Shown in pieces: positions 61,966-64,000 of a DNA stretch of 64,000 nucleotides (the stretch's first letter is position 1; each line of letters starts with the position of its first letter). The DNA is from Candidatus Saccharimonadota bacterium (GTDB taxonomy: Bacteria > Patescibacteriota > Saccharimonadia > Saccharimonadales > Saccharimonadaceae). Location: NCBI GenBank assembly GCA_009785325.1, contig WQWN01000001.1, positions 124,001 to 188,000 of the forward strand, in the 5' to 3' direction. Below the pieces are notes generated by a model that saw only the letters and a program-made list of their open reading frames with translations, did not search any database and had not been told where the DNA came from. The position numbers and the translations under genes were made by a program.

Positions 61966-63345
61966 CTAGCTTTCGGGTTGTGGTTCTGTTGACTCAGAAT
62001 CTGGAGCGTCTATAGCTACATCTGTGCCGTCGACATCTTTTGGAGCTTTGCCTGTGGTTTTGATAGCTTTGTGGGCTTTTTGGATAGCGATATGACTGTT
62101 ATACCAGTAGACGAGGCCGATAGTAAGAGCGAGGAGCGCAGTAGCAACCATGGCGAACTCGAGAGGTCCAGTGACAGGAAGTTCTGGTGGCAGTTCTGGA
62201 CCAGGAGTCACTGGCGGGACAGGATCACAGTCTTCGTGGTCGTTATTTACGTTTACATAGGCAGTGTCGCGCTTGGTACCGTTATCTGTGATAGCAGCAA
62301 CTGTATTTTGGAGGGTGTTATTGCCGCAAGGTAGATATGCGTAGCTAGCTACACGAACGCGGAACGTCACGATAGCTTCAGCACCGGGGCCGTAAGTACC
62401 GATATTTACACCTGTTGTAGTGATACCGTCAGCAATATATGAACCGTTTGGGTCAGCGTTGTTTACTAGGCGAGTTGAACCCGGAATAAACTCGAGGAAG
62501 TCTGGGAGAGTATCAAGGAGAGTAACGTCAACTTGGTCGACTGTACCAGTGTTGCGGTAGTGGATGCGGAATTCAACGATATCACCAGGGTTTGCGATAA
62601 GGGAGTTTTGCCAGTCGTTAGCGCCTTCGCGGGAAACAGATTTAGTGATTTCAAAATTTGGCTGATCAACGACGATGCGGTAAATAACATGACCTGAAAA
62701 TTCTGCACAGCCTGGTATTATACCGTTTAGCTCGTTAAATCCGAGAAAAGTGCCTTCGCCGAAGAGGCTAGACGGAAGGACTCGACCGTTAACTGCGCCT
62801 GAACTATGAATGATAGCAGAGGCAGGAACGTAACGTAAAGAGACGGCGGCGGCTGATGAATTGGTGATATATACGTGATCCCAGACGCTTAGGGGCGTGG
62901 TGTTAGTCGAGGAAATTTCGGCACCGATAAGTGCGCGCTCGCCTGGGTTAACCACCGCTGGGAAACTAGAGCGCATGCGGACGTTTTGAGCGACACCGGC
63001 GCCTGTTTGATTGAGGTTACAGGCGGCATTGTTATGGAAAAATATGTAGACCTCGTACTGACGACCAGGAATAAGGACGGCTTCGTTACCAAAAGTACCT
63101 ACGCCTGCTTCGCGAATACGAACAAAGTTGCGCTCGTCACCTAAGACAGGGTTGTTAGTAATGGAGTTGAAGGTGCGAAATGGTGCGGGAGACTCCATCG
63201 TGAAAGTCTCGCGGTCGGCAGGTCCCCAAGCAAATACTGCTGGGGCAAGATACTGGAAGAGTAATGAAGCGACTAATACGAAACCTAGGACAAGTATAGA
63301 GAGTACAGCTCGGGGGTTAAGTTTAGTGTTGTTTTGTGTTTTCAT
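61966..63345 (-). CDS. Surface protein with DUF11-type repeat domain and LPVTG motif
   Basis: A 459-residue exported protein. A signal helix (residues 12-38) precedes a unique domain (residues 40-225), then a DUF11-like beta domain typical of cell-wall proteins (VSREGANDWQNSLIANPGDIVEF, then DTLPDFLEFIPGS), a Pro-rich linker, LPVTG at about 389 and a helix (residues 395-415). Unlike standard sortase substrates, about 40 hydrophilic residues follow the helix, so it may be a membrane-anchored protein rather than a sortase substrate. AAGGA precedes the ATG. Confidence 0.85.
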   Translation of the reverse strand: MKTQNNTKLNPRAVLSILVLGFVLVASLLFQYLAPAVFAWGPADRETFTMESPAPFRTFNSITNNPVLGDERNFVRIREAGVGTFGNEAVLIPGRQYEVYIFFHNNAACNLNQTGAGVAQNVRMRSSFPAVVNPGERALIGAEISSTNTTPLSVWDHVYITNSSAAAVSLRYVPASAIIHSSGAVNGRVLPSSLFGEGTFLGFNELNGIIPGCAEFSGHVIYRIVVDQPNFEITKSVSREGANDWQNSLIANPGDIVEFRIHYRNTGTVDQVDVTLLDTLPDFLEFIPGSTRLVNNADPNGSYIADGITTTGVNIGTYGPGAEAIVTFRVRVASYAYLPCGNNTLQNTVAAITDNGTKRDTAYVNVNNDHEDCDPVPPVTPGPELPPELPVTGPLEFAMVATALLALTIGLVYWYNSHIAIQKAHKAIKTTGKAPKDVDGTDVAIDAPDSESTEPQPES

Positions 63346-63415
63346 GTGATTTTCCTTTTTGTTTTCTTAGTGTTTTAGTGTTTGTTTTATGTGTTTGTTG
63401 ATCTTTTAGGCTGGC

Positions 63416-64000
63416 TTATTCGAAATTTTCCCTCCACCAGTCTGCAAGCTCGTCATCAGTGTAGTTGGTGTCATTTGTAACCTCGCTATTATCAGCTTCA
63501 TTTTGCCGCTCTTGGTCGCGATCTTGTTGTTCGCGATTAGCCTCGTCTTCAGGAGTTCGGCTAGGGCCTTGAGATTGGTCGTTTTCGCGATTATATTCGC
63601 GAGCGGCCTCTTCTTCTTCCCTAGGGAGCTCTGCGTCAGGTGCGAGATTGTCGGTTGGGTTGCCTGGGCGTTCAGTGGCGGGATTTTCGTGGTCGACAGG
63701 AGCTTCGGTGATACTTTCTTCATCTACCTCTAGCCATTCGTGATCATCGGGATCTCCAGTAACAAGATCTTCGGGATTTTTAGTGTCGAGCTCAGACTCA
63801 GTTTTTTCGGATTCTTTTTCGGATTCCTTTTCAGATTCTTTTTCGGATTCCTTTTCGTTCTCAGATTCTTTTTCGGATTCCTTTTCGGATTCCTTTTCGG
63901 ATTCCTTTTCGTTCTCAGATTCTTTTTCGGATTCCTTTTCGTTCTCAGATTCTTTTTCGGATTCCTTTTCGGATTCCTTTTCGTTCTCAGATTCTTTTTC
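63416..64000 (-). CDS. C-terminal part of an acidic EKES-repeat protein (partial)
   Basis: No start codon falls in the window, so the ORF track shows only a shadow frame. Frame from 64000 reads Glu-Lys-Glu-Ser repeats for about 65 codons (EKESENEKESEKES style), then an acidic non-repetitive tail ending DDELADWWRENFE and stop at 63416. The product is extremely acidic and likely disordered. Whether it is secreted or cytoplasmic cannot be judged without the missing N terminus. It lies 70 nt upstream of the LPVTG surface gene on the same strand. Confidence 0.75.
   Translation of the reverse strand, partial: EKESENEKESEKESEKESENEKESEKESENEKESEKESEKESEKESENEKESEKESEKESEKESEKTESELDTKNPEDLVTGDPDDHEWLEVDEESITEAPVDHENPATERPGNPTDNLAPDAELPREEEEAAREYNRENDQSQGPSRTPEDEANREQQDRDQERQNEADNSEVTNDTNYTDDELADWWRENFE
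63795..64000 (-). repeat. Short tandem coding repeats (12 and 18 nt units)
   Basis: GGATTCCTTTTC (12 nt, read as Glu-Lys-Glu-Ser on the minus strand) alternates with an 18-nt variant carrying GTTCTCAGATTC, and the array continues past the right edge. Copies are near-identical, so slippage between strains is likely. Confidence 0.9.

Overview
The window reads as a chromosomal segment of a small-genome Patescibacteria/CPR bacterium, most likely Candidatus Saccharibacteria (TM7). The placement is an inference from gene content and style: tight 1-4 nt gene overlaps, short forms of ProRS and RelA/SpoT, sortase-like VPNTG/LPVTG surface proteins, BspA-like and RCC1 surface repeats, and many start codons lying 6-7 nt after a -10 box. 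Release factors 1 and 2 are both present, so UGA is a normal stop. The + strand is G-rich almost throughout, whichever strand is coding.

Layout. 1-5.1 kb: partial Rel, a histidine phosphatase with GlyRS, then an LCP glycopolymer transferase with a PAP2 phosphatase. 5.1-10.5 kb (minus): a soluble two-component pair with RecO, a membrane-anchored methyltransferase, XseAB and a flippase-like protein. 10.6-12.8 kb (plus): an unknown membrane protein, a TRM11-like methyltransferase and L27. 12.9-38.1 kb is a long minus-strand housekeeping block: response regulator, S41 protease, CHAP hydrolase with FtsX and FtsE, RF2, HtpX-like protease, a MurL-MurD2-type pair, M16 peptidase, SecA, HPF, SerRS, L- and D-lactate dehydrogenases, LysRS, GreA, ProRS, CPBP protease, RseP, UppS and Frr.

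38.2-47.1 kb is mixed accessory and housekeeping: an unknown gene with a consensus promoter, a likely attenuator in front of an MFS transporter, a membrane-anchored MerR module, rpsB-tsf, a structured non-coding RNA, L31 type B, a two-gene operon of unknown function under a perfect CIRCE operator, and a thiol-redox gene pair. 47.2-52.1 kb carries two surface proteins, a polysaccharide deacetylase and tRNA-Ala(GGC). 52.2-64 kb: prfA-prmC, HtrA-like protease, a second LCP protein, signal peptidase I, parAB, L21, an ATP-grasp ligase and two more surface or acidic-repeat proteins.

Together the genes describe a fermentative cell that builds and remodels peptidoglycan (MurD/MurL, UppS, PAP2, LCP x2, FtsEX with CHAP, deacetylase), has an elaborate surface, and runs a lean set of membrane proteases (HtpX, RseP, CPBP, S41, HtrA). 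The most notable non-gene signals are a strand-exclusive octamer CCCTGCYC (19 copies on +, none on -), a leader-peptide attenuator, a C8 tract inside a surface-gene promoter, a CIRCE site on an unknown operon, and an unassigned RNA of about 230 nt. All identifications rest on motif recognition by eye; no database search was run.
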